From JALZMG01 sp963844175 (GTDB lineage: Bacteria > Actinomycetota > Acidimicrobiia > Acidimicrobiales > Ilumatobacteraceae), in NCBI GenBank assembly GCA_963844175.1, contig CAWJNE010000016.1, positions 62,001 through 126,000 on the forward strand: 64,000 nt of DNA, read 5' to 3'. The stretch's first letter is position 1. Every line of letters begins with the position of its first letter. The translations under genes were made by a program, and so were the position numbers. The notes under the pieces were generated by a model that saw nothing but the letters and a program-made list of their open reading frames with translations, searched no databases and was not told the origin of the DNA. Shown one piece after another: positions 45,679 to 56,195 of the stretch.

Positions 45679-46524
45679 ATGACAACACGTCGCTTCACGA
45701 CCACCGTCGTCGGCTTCGGCGCACTGGCAGCATCGCTGATGGTGCTCCCAGGCGTGCTCGACGCGTCGTCACCACAGGGCGCAGGCGGGGGTGGGATCGA
45801 GCACTGGCGCCGGGTTGATGCGGAGTGCGCGACTGCCGGCTTTACGGGCACCATCGGCGCCACGGACGAGAGCCCGGGGATGCCGAATCCCGAGACGTGG
45901 CCCGTTCCAGGAGTCCCCGGCGCGACGATCACGTGCGATCTACTCCGACGAGGACGTGAAGGCGAGTTCCATACGGTCACGGTGACCTCCAACGGTGACA
46001 TCACCATCGTCGGCATCATCGCCAAGGCGGGACAAGAGGAGGTCGTCCGATGCCAGCGGACCGCCATTCGTCGCGACGACGGAGCAGGGGATCTCGCACG
46101 TCACCGTCTGCTACACGACTGGGCCACGACGACCACGACGACGATCCCGGCGACCACGACGACGATCCCGGCGACCACGACGACGATCCCGGCGACCACG
46201 ACGACGATCCCGGCGACCACGACGACGATCCCGGCGACGACCACGACGAGCATCTCGCCGACCACGTCGATCGCCGCGACGACCACCACGGCCGCCGCGA
46301 CCACCACCACGGCTGCTGAGACGACGACGACCGCCGCCAACGAGTCGACGACCACGGCGCCGCCGACGACGGGTGCCTCCACCACGACGATCCTGCCGCC
46401 GCCGAACACCGGCACGCTGCCGAACACCGGTAGCGGCGGAAGCTCGAACGTGATCGCCATCGCAGTGCTCGCCCTCCTCGGCGGCGCCCTGGCCCTGGTG
46501 ATCGCCCGCCGCCGAGCCATCTGA
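45679..46524 (+). pseudogene. LPXTG wall-anchored protein with Thr/Ile/Pro repeats, hidden frameshifts
   Basis: The frame is open from signal peptide (RRFTTTVVGFGALAASLMVL) to sorting signal (LPNTG, helix, ARRRAI), but the middle is scrambled. The better coding sequence leaves the frame at about 45935 (IYSDEDVK), returns at about 45963, leaves again at about 46030 (ASGPPFVATTEQGISHVTVC) and returns at about 46123, just before the TTTTIPA repeats. The breaks are best explained by surplus bases, three of them just after AAG codons. The restored protein has paired Cys residues (ECATAG, TC, VCYTT) before the linker. It is a paralogue of the preceding gene. Confidence 0.72.
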
Positions 46525-46529
46525 TCGAC

Positions 46530-46563
46530 CGGTCGGTGGGCCTCCCACCAGGCCCACCGACCG
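46530..46563. terminator. Perfect 14-bp hairpin after the LPXTG gene
   Basis: CGGTCGGTGGGCCT and AGGCCCACCGACCG pair completely around a 6-base loop, six bases after the stop codon. Strength and position fit an intrinsic terminator, although no T-tract follows. Confidence 0.75.
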
Positions 46564-46599
46564 TCGAATCTCCCGGACGCCGAGTACGTTCGTCCGGCG

Positions 46600-47013
46600 G
46601 TGGATGACGTCGTCTCGATCGTCGAGCAGCTCGACCTCGAACCCGGCACCTGCGGGTTCATGGGGCCGACCTACGTCGGCGCTCACGGCGCGGCGCTGTA
46701 CTTCCTGATCACGCCGGACCGGCCGGGCCACGTGCACCAGCTCGACGCCGACCAGGTGTACCACCACTACGACGGCGCCCCGCTCGACGTCGTGTTCCTC
46801 ACCGCCGCCGGCCCGCAGCTGCACACGCTCGGCCACTTCGGCGACGAGGGCTGCGTGCCCCAGCTGATCGTGCCGGCCGGGACGGTGCACGGTTCGCGCA
46901 CCCGAGGTCCCTACACGCTCGCCTGCACCACGTCGTTCTCCGCCGAGCGCCCCGAGGCGACGGCGGCGACGACTGAGGAGCTGGCCGCCGTCGGCGCCCT
47001 CGGCTTCAGCTGA
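46600..47013 (+). CDS. Cupin protein (DUF985-like)
   Basis: A 137-residue beta-barrel protein of the RmlC-like cupin group. HVHQLDADQVYHHYDGAPLD matches the DUF985 pattern (histidine, then acidic residue, then tryptophan/tyrosine-His), and QLIVPAGTVHGS is the second cupin motif. Members bind a metal or sugar-like ligand; the substrate is unknown. The start is GTG, directly after a strong terminator. It appears to be transcribed on its own. Confidence 0.75.
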   Translation: MDDVVSIVEQLDLEPGTCGFMGPTYVGAHGAALYFLITPDRPGHVHQLDADQVYHHYDGAPLDVVFLTAAGPQLHTLGHFGDEGCVPQLIVPAGTVHGSRTRGPYTLACTTSFSAERPEATAATTEELAAVGALGFS

Positions 47014-47171
47014 CGCCCGAGCCGACGACCCGCCGCGGTCGCCGCCCGGCAATCGCGGCCAGACGGCGCGAGCGCCCGTGCCATGCTCGGGCCACGTACC
47101 AGCAGCTCTTCGTCACGGACACCACGCCGAGCCCGCGGTTCCCCATCTACTGCCGCGGCAACGTCGGCGAG

Positions 47172-48809
47172 GTGTTCCCGAACGTAATGACGCCGATGAC
47201 GGCGTCGCTGTTCAGCGTCAGCGCAGCCCGCGGCCAGGCACGGGCCGTCCTCGAGTTCGGGATGGCGTCCAGGTCCCACCTCGAGGGTCAGGACTCGGTG
47301 CTCACCGGCGTGTTCGGCGGCTACCTCTACGGCAACCTGTCGCTCGGCCGCGTCGCCGCGGCGCGCGTGCCGGCGATGTCGGTGGCCGACATCGATCGCG
47401 AGCTGTTCGGCGTCACCGACGCGCCGCAGCATCGGCGACAGCGCGGCGAGCGCAGCGCGCTGGGGACGTTGCGCGGGCTGCGCCAGGTGACGCGGTCGCT
47501 GCTGCGCAGCGATCGGGCTGCCGCACCGGCGCGCGCCGACCGCGCCGACATCGCCGCATGGCTCGCCAACCTCCCATCGGCCGAGTCCGCCGACGACGCC
47601 ACCCTGGTCGCCCGCGTCGATGGCGTGCAGACGTGGATCGAGCGGATGATGTATCAACTGCTCCACGTCAGCGCGATGTCCGGCGTCACGCGCAGCGTCC
47701 TCGAACGGCTCGTCGCCCGGTTCGACGAGCCCGGGCTGGTCAACGTGCTGACCGCCGGCCTCGGAACGATCGAGTCGGCGCTCCCGGCGAACGAGCTCTG
47801 GCAGCTCGGGAGGACGGTCCTCGCCTCGCCGTCCCTGACGGCGCAGTTCGACGAGCGCGGGCCCGACCTCGAGCAGCGGCTGCGCGCCGACCCGGCGGCG
47901 CGGGCGTTCGTCGGCGCCTTCGATGCCTTCCTCGCCGCGCACGGAGCCCGGGGTCCCGACGAGTGGGAACTGGCCTCGCCGACGTGGGGCAGCGATCCGT
48001 CGATCGCGCTCGCCGCGATCGACAAGCTGCGGCACGCCCCGACAGGGCGCGATCCCGCCATCGCATCGATGCTGCTGGCCGGTGACCGCGAGCGGCGCAT
48101 CGCCGAGGTCCGGGCCGACCTCGGCGTCGGCCAGCGCGGTCTCTTCGATCGCGCCGTCCGGGCGACCGCCTTGTTCGCCGCCGAGCGTGAGGCCACCAAG
48201 GCGGCCTTCGTGCGGGCGCTGGAGCCTTCACGTCGGGCCCTTGCCGAGCTGGCCCGGCGGATCGACCTCGCACGCGAGGACCTGTTCATGGTCACGATCG
48301 ACGAGCTCCCTGACCTGCTCGCTGACCCGTCGGCGTTCTCCGCCCAGATCGACGAGCGGCGCCGGCGGCGCGACCTCCTCCAGGCGGGTGTGCCGCCGTT
48401 CTGGTTCGAGGGTCAGTTGGCGCCACCGGAGACCTGGCCGCGCCGGACCGCGCAGGCGGCACCGGACGACAGCCCACGGGAGCTGCACGGGATGGGCGTC
48501 TGCCCGGGCACGGCCAGTGGGTTCGCCCGAGTGGTGATCGATCCTGCCGATCCGCGAGACCTCGGCCCCGATGATGTGCTGGTCGCACCGATCACCGATC
48601 CGGCGTGGACCCCGCTCTTCCTCGCCGTCGCCGCCGTCGTCGTCGACGTGGGCGCCCAGCAGAGCCACGCCGCGATCGTCGCCCGGGAGCTCGGCATCCC
48701 CGCCGTCGTCAGCGTCACCGGTGCCTCACGCACCATCGCCGACGGCACCCGGCTCACCGTCGACGGTGACCGCGGCATCGTGATCGTCCACGGACGGTCC
48801 GTCGGCTGA
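47172..48809 (+). CDS. PEP-utilising-enzyme mobile-domain protein, N-terminus uncertain
   Basis: The C-terminal domain has the swivelling phosphohistidine motif QQSHAAIVARELGIPAVVSV found in PEP synthase, rifampin phosphotransferase and related enzymes, and GMGVCPGTASGFARVVIDPA opens it. The preceding 400 residues resemble the linker region that follows the ATP-grasp domain (GEVFPNVMTPMTASLFSVSA). No ATP-grasp domain is present. The reading frame with good residues continues upstream to about 47098 (FVTDTTPSPRFPIYCRGNVG) but has no start codon, so either the true start is lost to a frameshift or GTG at 47172 is used. The last 84 bases overlap the convergent monooxygenase gene. Confidence 0.7.
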   Translation: MFPNVMTPMTASLFSVSAARGQARAVLEFGMASRSHLEGQDSVLTGVFGGYLYGNLSLGRVAAARVPAMSVADIDRELFGVTDAPQHRRQRGERSALGTLRGLRQVTRSLLRSDRAAAPARADRADIAAWLANLPSAESADDATLVARVDGVQTWIERMMYQLLHVSAMSGVTRSVLERLVARFDEPGLVNVLTAGLGTIESALPANELWQLGRTVLASPSLTAQFDERGPDLEQRLRADPAARAFVGAFDAFLAAHGARGPDEWELASPTWGSDPSIALAAIDKLRHAPTGRDPAIASMLLAGDRERRIAEVRADLGVGQRGLFDRAVRATALFAAEREATKAAFVRALEPSRRALAELARRIDLAREDLFMVTIDELPDLLADPSAFSAQIDERRRRRDLLQAGVPPFWFEGQLAPPETWPRRTAQAAPDDSPRELHGMGVCPGTASGFARVVIDPADPRDLGPDDVLVAPITDPAWTPLFLAVAAVVVDVGAQQSHAAIVARELGIPAVVSVTGASRTIADGTRLTVDGDRGIVIVHGRSVG

Positions 48810-50639
48810 GTCGCCGACGGCAGGAGCTCGACGGAACGTCAGACCGTCGAACTCGCCCGATCGGCGCCAGCCGTCGAGGTACTGGAAGAACGCCGATGCA
48901 CCGTGGGGGTACCCGACGAACAGCTTCGCCGCCGGCCCCCGGTCCTGCCCCTCGTTGTTGTAGTAGCCGGGTGTGCAGTCGGGTGAGCCGATCAGCGAAC
49001 CGGGGCCGGTCAGCAGCAGCTCGATCCACGCATCCTCGGCCGGCTTGGTCACCTCCACCACGTCGGCGCCTTCGTCGAGGGCGTGCCGCACGATGGTGGC
49101 GATCGTGCACGCGGACTCCGTCAGGTTGTGGGGCACGTTGGAGATCAGGTTGCCCCCCTGCGTCGGCTGGACGATGAACAGGTTGGGGAAGCCGTGTACG
49201 TGGATGCCGTGGAGCGTGCGCATGCCGTCGATCCAGTACTCCGACAATCGCCGACCGTCCCGACCCACCGGGTCGTAGCCGGCGCGGCGCGTGTACTCCG
49301 TTCCGACCTCGAAGCCGGAGGCGTAGATGATGCAGTCGAGCCCGTAGTGCCGGCCGGCGGCGACCACGCCCGTCTCCGTGATGCGCTCGACGCCCTGACC
49401 GTCGGTGTCGACGAGGTACGTGCCCGGCTCGTTGAAGGCTTGGAGGTAGGTGTCGTGGAAGCACGGCCGTTTGCACAGCTGCCGGTACCACGCCTTCAGC
49501 CGCTGCGCCGTCTCGGCGTCGCGCACGATCGAGTCGACCCGGGCCCGGATCTCCTCCATCTTCTCGAAGTCAGAGTCCTCGAACGCCCCCATCATCTTCT
49601 CGGGCGTCATGTCCTCCGCCGGCAGCGCCATGATCCGCGACCTGATACGTCGGGCGAGGTCGGTCCAGCCATCCTTCACCAGATCCTCCTCGGCGAACCC
49701 GCCGGCCTGGTTGGCCGTGAAGTTCTCGAGCCAGCGCTGCTGCCAGCCGGCGGACGCCATCTCGGCGAACCACTCCGGGTCGGTCGGCTCGTTGGCGCGC
49801 ACGTCGACCGATGACGGGGTGCGCTGGAACACGTAGAGCTCCTGTGCGGCGACGGCCAGGTGAGGCACGCACTGCACGGCGGTGGCACCCGTTCCGATGA
49901 TGCCGACGCGCTTGCCGGCCAGCCGGTCCATCGGCGCGCCCGACGGGTCGCCGCCGGTGTAGTCGTAGTCCCAGCGGCTGGTGTGGAACGAGTGCCCGCG
50001 AAAGGACTCCAGTCCGGGGATGCCGGGCAGCTTCGGGACGTGCAGCGGCCCGGTGCCCATGCCGAGGAAGCGGGCCGTGAACTCGTCACCACGATTGGTC
50101 CGCACGATCCACCGCGACCGCGCGGCGTCCCACTCGAGCCCGGTCACCTCCGTGTGGAACAGCGCCCGGTCGTAGAGGTCGAAATGCTTCCCGATCCGCC
50201 GGCAGTGCTCGAGGATCTCCGGCGCATGGGCGTACTTCTCGGACGGCATGTGGCCCGTCTCTTCGAGCAGGGGCATGTAGACGAACGAGGCGGTGTCGCA
50301 CTGCGCGCCGGGATAGCGGTTCCAGTACCACGTGCCGCCGAAGTCCCCACCCTTCTCGATGATCCTGACGTCGTCGACGCCCGCTTCCTTCAGGCGGGCG
50401 CCGGTGACGAGGCCGGCGAACCCACCCCCGATGAACGCCACCGTCACGTCGTCGGTGACGGGCGGGCGTTCGGTGATCGGGGTGTAGGGATCGTCCAGGT
50501 AATGGGCGAGCTGGCCGGCGAGCCGCACGTACTGGTCGTTGCCGTCGGAGCGCAGCCGCTTGTCGCGCTCGCGGCGGTACTTCGCCTTCAGCGCATCCTT
50601 GTCGATGGGGGCGATCGGCGCGGCGTCAGTGTCGGTCAT
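48726..50639 (-). CDS. FAD-dependent Baeyer-Villiger-type monooxygenase
   Basis: A 637-residue flavoprotein. VAFIGGGFAGLVTGARL binds FAD, GIIGTGATAVQCVPHLA binds NADPH, and FRGHSFHTSRWDYDY is the Baeyer-Villiger fingerprint (FxGxxxHxxxW). GGTWYWNRYPGAQCD and IIYASGFEVGTEY are further conserved blocks of the long cyclopentadecanone/steroid-type monooxygenases, which begin with a helical extension as here. The exact ketone substrate is unknown. The final 28 codons overlap the convergent mobile-domain gene and encode an Asp-rich tail. Confidence 0.93.
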   Translation of the reverse strand: MTDTDAAPIAPIDKDALKAKYRRERDKRLRSDGNDQYVRLAGQLAHYLDDPYTPITERPPVTDDVTVAFIGGGFAGLVTGARLKEAGVDDVRIIEKGGDFGGTWYWNRYPGAQCDTASFVYMPLLEETGHMPSEKYAHAPEILEHCRRIGKHFDLYDRALFHTEVTGLEWDAARSRWIVRTNRGDEFTARFLGMGTGPLHVPKLPGIPGLESFRGHSFHTSRWDYDYTGGDPSGAPMDRLAGKRVGIIGTGATAVQCVPHLAVAAQELYVFQRTPSSVDVRANEPTDPEWFAEMASAGWQQRWLENFTANQAGGFAEEDLVKDGWTDLARRIRSRIMALPAEDMTPEKMMGAFEDSDFEKMEEIRARVDSIVRDAETAQRLKAWYRQLCKRPCFHDTYLQAFNEPGTYLVDTDGQGVERITETGVVAAGRHYGLDCIIYASGFEVGTEYTRRAGYDPVGRDGRRLSEYWIDGMRTLHGIHVHGFPNLFIVQPTQGGNLISNVPHNLTESACTIATIVRHALDEGADVVEVTKPAEDAWIELLLTGPGSLIGSPDCTPGYYNNEGQDRGPAAKLFVGYPHGASAFFQYLDGWRRSGEFDGLTFRRAPAVGDSADGPSVDDHDAAVTVDGEPGAVGDGA

Positions 50640-50647
50640 CGGCCGTC

Positions 50648-50677
50648 TCGATAGCAGGATTCTGCGCTGCTTGACAA
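50648..50677 (-). promoter_or_regulatory. Possible promoter of the monooxygenase gene
   Basis: On the minus strand TTGTCA is followed after 18 bases by TATCGA, which ends nine bases before the ATG. If real, the transcript would be nearly leaderless, which is common in actinobacteria. Spacing is acceptable but this is a match by eye. Confidence 0.35.
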
Positions 50678-50849
50678 CGGCGGGGCGGAGGCAACGTCAC
50701 TGCCCGCCACGACGACGCGACCAGGCGGGTCGCGAGCGGGTGGCGGTCGAGGCCCGCCCGTCGTGACGACGGCGTCAGCCGGGTCGCCGGCGACTGGGAC
50801 TCAACTAGCTTTCGGTCGTGCCGTTGCGCCGGCACGTGAGGGGGACACG

Positions 50850-52940
50850 ATGACGATCGACCTTGCGGACCTTCCGGTCCGGTCACCCGCACAGTTGCGC
50901 TCGTTCGTTGCGGGCCAACGAGTCGGCGCGCTGCGCCGTCCGTCCGACGTCGCCGAAGCGAACCCACCGGAGGACAGCGGCGACGACTACTGGCGCTTTC
51001 TGCGGCGCCGCGCGGCCCTCGAGGGAACATGCCTCCTCTACCAGACCTACGACGCTTCCGGTGACGAGAACGACTGGAACCTCAACATCGCGCCAGATGC
51101 CGCACACGCGTGGATGCTCGACCCCGGCCTGCTCGTCGCGCTCGCTGCAGCATCTGGATCATCCGAGCCGATCGATCTCGGCGAGATCAAGCGCTTCCAC
51201 GGAGTGCCGGTGATCGAATGTGAGCTGTCGCCCGACGACGCGCTCCACGGCGAATTCGCCGAGAACGGGTTGCCGATCGGTCCGGGAGAAGCCGGCGGAG
51301 CTGGAGGCGAGAACCAAGGCCAGGGACCGACCTGCGCCGTCGTGGGCGTCTATGGCGTGTTCTGTGGCGACTTCGGCCACGGTGGCCGCCCTGAGATCCA
51401 CCCCTTCGATGCGTTCTGGCGCCGCTATCACCAGCCGACGTCGAGCCGTATCAATTGGGACCTCGGTGTCTTCCAGGACGACTCCAACCGATTCAACAGC
51501 GATTGGTCGAAGCCGCCGATCGACGTCGAGCTGAGCGTGCCGTTCTGCCTCGACTTCCCCGTCACGCTGGCCCGCCCGACGACCGTCGAGGTGGAGTTCG
51601 TGCTGCGCAAGAGCCCGCGCTGCGGTCGCGTCGCCAAGAACACCGCGACGAACGGGGTGGCGTCGGTGTCGGAGGTCTTCACCGGTCGAACCACGGGCCT
51701 GGGACGAGGACTGAACCGTCTCTCGGTCGCCGTCCGAGACGAGACCGGGCTGGCCGGGCAACCGTTCCGGCTCGCCATCACCGACGTACACCGGACCTCC
51801 TCGGGAGGACGCCTGCCACTGAGACGATCGGTCTGGCTGTCGGGCACGCTCGCGATTCGGGTTTCCGTCGGTCAGGACGGGTTCGCGTACTGGAACGTCA
51901 GCGGGCCGAACAGCACTTCCGCCGCCAACGCCCCCGACTCCGACGAGGTCGTGATCGGTCCCGTCGAGCCAGTCGCGGTGTCGCAGCCCGCGCCCGCCAC
52001 CCGGCGAGCGCCCGATCCGTCCATCCGCCTGGTGGATGTTCGATCAGCTCCACGGGAGCAGTTCAGCGTGGTCGTCGTCCACGACGCCGGCGACGGCCGG
52101 CGTGTGGAGGCGATCGCCCGCCCACGGCACGAGGCGCTCATGGACCTCGGCGACCGCCAGATCTCGTTGGGGTCCTTCGACCTGTTTGCTCGGGCCCGGC
52201 CGACACGGCAGCGAGACGCGGACACGACGACCTCCTCGGTCCGGCGCGACGTGTCTGCGGCGATCGCCGAGCTCGGAGATGTCGCGTTGGCGAACCGGCT
52301 CAGACCCGTGATCGCCGACCTGGAGGTGGACGATGTCGTGCGCTTCGAGGTGATCGCCCGGTGCGCGCCGTATCGGAACGGAGCGGTGTTCGGGGAGGAG
52401 CGCTCGCCCTTGTCCGACATCCTCACGGCAGGACTGAACGACTCCGAGATCGATCTCACGCTGCGCGTCGGGTCGCCGGCTGGGTCTGCACGCACGGAGA
52501 TCACCGGTGGCGAAGGGATGGCCGGGGTGGCAACGCTCGAAGCACCGATCCGCCGTTCGCCGCGAGGGATCACTCGTGGAGTGCGCCTCGGCCCGTTCGG
52601 ATCCGAACCGGTCAGTGTCGCGGTGGACGGCACAGTCGCCGGCCCGTCAGGCCTCACGAGCGACTTCCGTGCCCACGTCTGCAACTACCGCGTCGTGTCA
52701 CCGCGGGCGTGGATCGAACAATCGATGACCACGTCGACCGCCGAGTGGGTCGAGCGGGCCGATCGGTTCGCCGCTGAGGCGCGACGGCACCCCAGCGACG
52801 ACCGATTGAGCAAGGCTGGTGTGGCGGGTGTGGTCGCCGAGACATTGGGACGGCTCGATGCCGCATCCTCCTGGAATGCCCTCCAGGTCGCCGGCGCCGC
52901 CAGTGTGATCGCTCGCGCCGAGCTCCTGATCGGCGTCTGA
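50850..52940 (+). CDS. Uncharacterised 696-residue protein
   Basis: No family recognised. There is no signal peptide and no membrane helix. Residues 150-195 hold TCAVVGVYGVFCGDFGHGGR then PEIHPFDAFWRRY, a His-Asp-His arrangement like those of metal sites in some secreted hydrolases. Residues 220-375 and 420-600 look beta-rich, with repeated strands such as VEVEFVLRKSPRCG and LAIRVSVGQDGFAYWNV. The C-terminal 60 residues are helical. GAGGGGG precedes the ATG by nine bases. Codon use is slightly less GC-extreme than that of its neighbours. It stands alone between divergent and convergent metabolic genes. Confidence 0.75.
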   Translation: MTIDLADLPVRSPAQLRSFVAGQRVGALRRPSDVAEANPPEDSGDDYWRFLRRRAALEGTCLLYQTYDASGDENDWNLNIAPDAAHAWMLDPGLLVALAAASGSSEPIDLGEIKRFHGVPVIECELSPDDALHGEFAENGLPIGPGEAGGAGGENQGQGPTCAVVGVYGVFCGDFGHGGRPEIHPFDAFWRRYHQPTSSRINWDLGVFQDDSNRFNSDWSKPPIDVELSVPFCLDFPVTLARPTTVEVEFVLRKSPRCGRVAKNTATNGVASVSEVFTGRTTGLGRGLNRLSVAVRDETGLAGQPFRLAITDVHRTSSGGRLPLRRSVWLSGTLAIRVSVGQDGFAYWNVSGPNSTSAANAPDSDEVVIGPVEPVAVSQPAPATRRAPDPSIRLVDVRSAPREQFSVVVVHDAGDGRRVEAIARPRHEALMDLGDRQISLGSFDLFARARPTRQRDADTTTSSVRRDVSAAIAELGDVALANRLRPVIADLEVDDVVRFEVIARCAPYRNGAVFGEERSPLSDILTAGLNDSEIDLTLRVGSPAGSARTEITGGEGMAGVATLEAPIRRSPRGITRGVRLGPFGSEPVSVAVDGTVAGPSGLTSDFRAHVCNYRVVSPRAWIEQSMTTSTAEWVERADRFAAEARRHPSDDRLSKAGVAGVVAETLGRLDAASSWNALQVAGAASVIARAELLIGV

Positions 52941-52981
52941 ACGGCAACCGGTCAAGAGCCGGAACGGCGACGGGCGAGGAG

Positions 52982-55204
<2,223 letters not shown>

Positions 55205-55406
55205 GGCGGCTCCTGAGTCCTCATCGACACCGGGCTCGCCGGCGCACGCCCCGGGGTAGGGCATGCGGTCGTTACCCGTTCGCGCCCCCGTCGAATACTC
55301 CCAGGGCGACAGACCTGCTCACGCCGGGCAGGTAACGTCTGGATCTCGGCGCAGTTCTCGCCAGGTGCTGACGAGGAACGCTCCCAGATCGGGTCGTCGA
55401 CGCCGT

Positions 55407-56195
55407 TCAGTCGAGGAACGCGGCCAGCATCGGGACCAGCAGGTCGGCACGACGCGGCGCCTGCATGTGCGTCGTGCCCGGCAGGATCGCCAGTTGCGAG
55501 CCCGGGATCAGCGCCTGCATGACGGCAGCGTGCTCGTTGGTGGTGAAGTCGTGGTCGCCGATCACGATGAGCATGGGCGCGGTGATGCCGGCGAGCTGCT
55601 CGTCGGTCCAGCCGTCCCAACCGTTGAGCGAGGTCATCGAGCGCTCCGGCAGGTCGTCGAAGCGCTCGGGGTGCGGGGCGACCGCGGCGTAGGCGGCGGC
55701 CATCTCGGCGAAGTCCTGCTCGGTCGGCATCCGGGTCGACGTGGCGTACGTGCTCGGGTCGGCCAGATCCGGATGCATGCCCTCGGGGCGCACGCTGGCC
55801 GAGATCGGCACGACCGACAGCAGCCGATCGGGGTGGCTCACCGCCAGCTCGAGCGCCGTGCCGCCGCCCATGCTGTGACCCATCACGTGGGCGCGCTCGA
55901 TGCCGAGGTGGTCGAGCAGGCCGACGACGTCGCTGGCGAGGTTGGCGTAGCGCAGGTCCCGATCGATGTCTGCGGTGCGGCCATGGGCCTGGAAGTCGAC
56001 GCCGATCACCCGGTAGCGCTCCGTCAGCGCCGGGAGCACGGCGGCGAAGGTGAGCTCGATCGTCATGACGCCGCCGTGCAACAGGACCAGCGGCGTCTCC
56101 CCGTCGCCGTGGAGCTCGTAGTACATGTGCAGGCCGTTGACGTCGACGTATCCGCTGTCCATGCCGATCTGACGGCACGGTTCCCCCGAACTCAT
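55407..56195 (-). CDS. Alpha/beta hydrolase
   Basis: A 262-residue protein with the alpha/beta-hydrolase fold. The oxyanion loop is LVLLHGGVM, the nucleophile elbow VMGHSMGGGTALELA (Ser), the acid is probably in IVIGDHDFTTNEH and the His in PGTTHMQAPRR. The ATG at 56195 overlaps the glycosyltransferase stop by four bases, which favours this start; a second ATG at 56162 (MDSGYVDVNG) is closer to the domain. It is co-transcribed with the glycosyltransferase and probably controlled by the same TetR repressor. Confidence 0.88.
   Translation of the reverse strand: MSSGEPCRQIGMDSGYVDVNGLHMYYELHGDGETPLVLLHGGVMTIELTFAAVLPALTERYRVIGVDFQAHGRTADIDRDLRYANLASDVVGLLDHLGIERAHVMGHSMGGGTALELAVSHPDRLLSVVPISASVRPEGMHPDLADPSTYATSTRMPTEQDFAEMAAAYAAVAPHPERFDDLPERSMTSLNGWDGWTDEQLAGITAPMLIVIGDHDFTTNEHAAVMQALIPGSQLAILPGTTHMQAPRRADLLVPMLAAFLD

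Noticed and set aside
46130..46260. Second array of regular repeats
   Set aside because: In-frame codons for TTTTIPA in the second LPXTG protein; no spacer structure.
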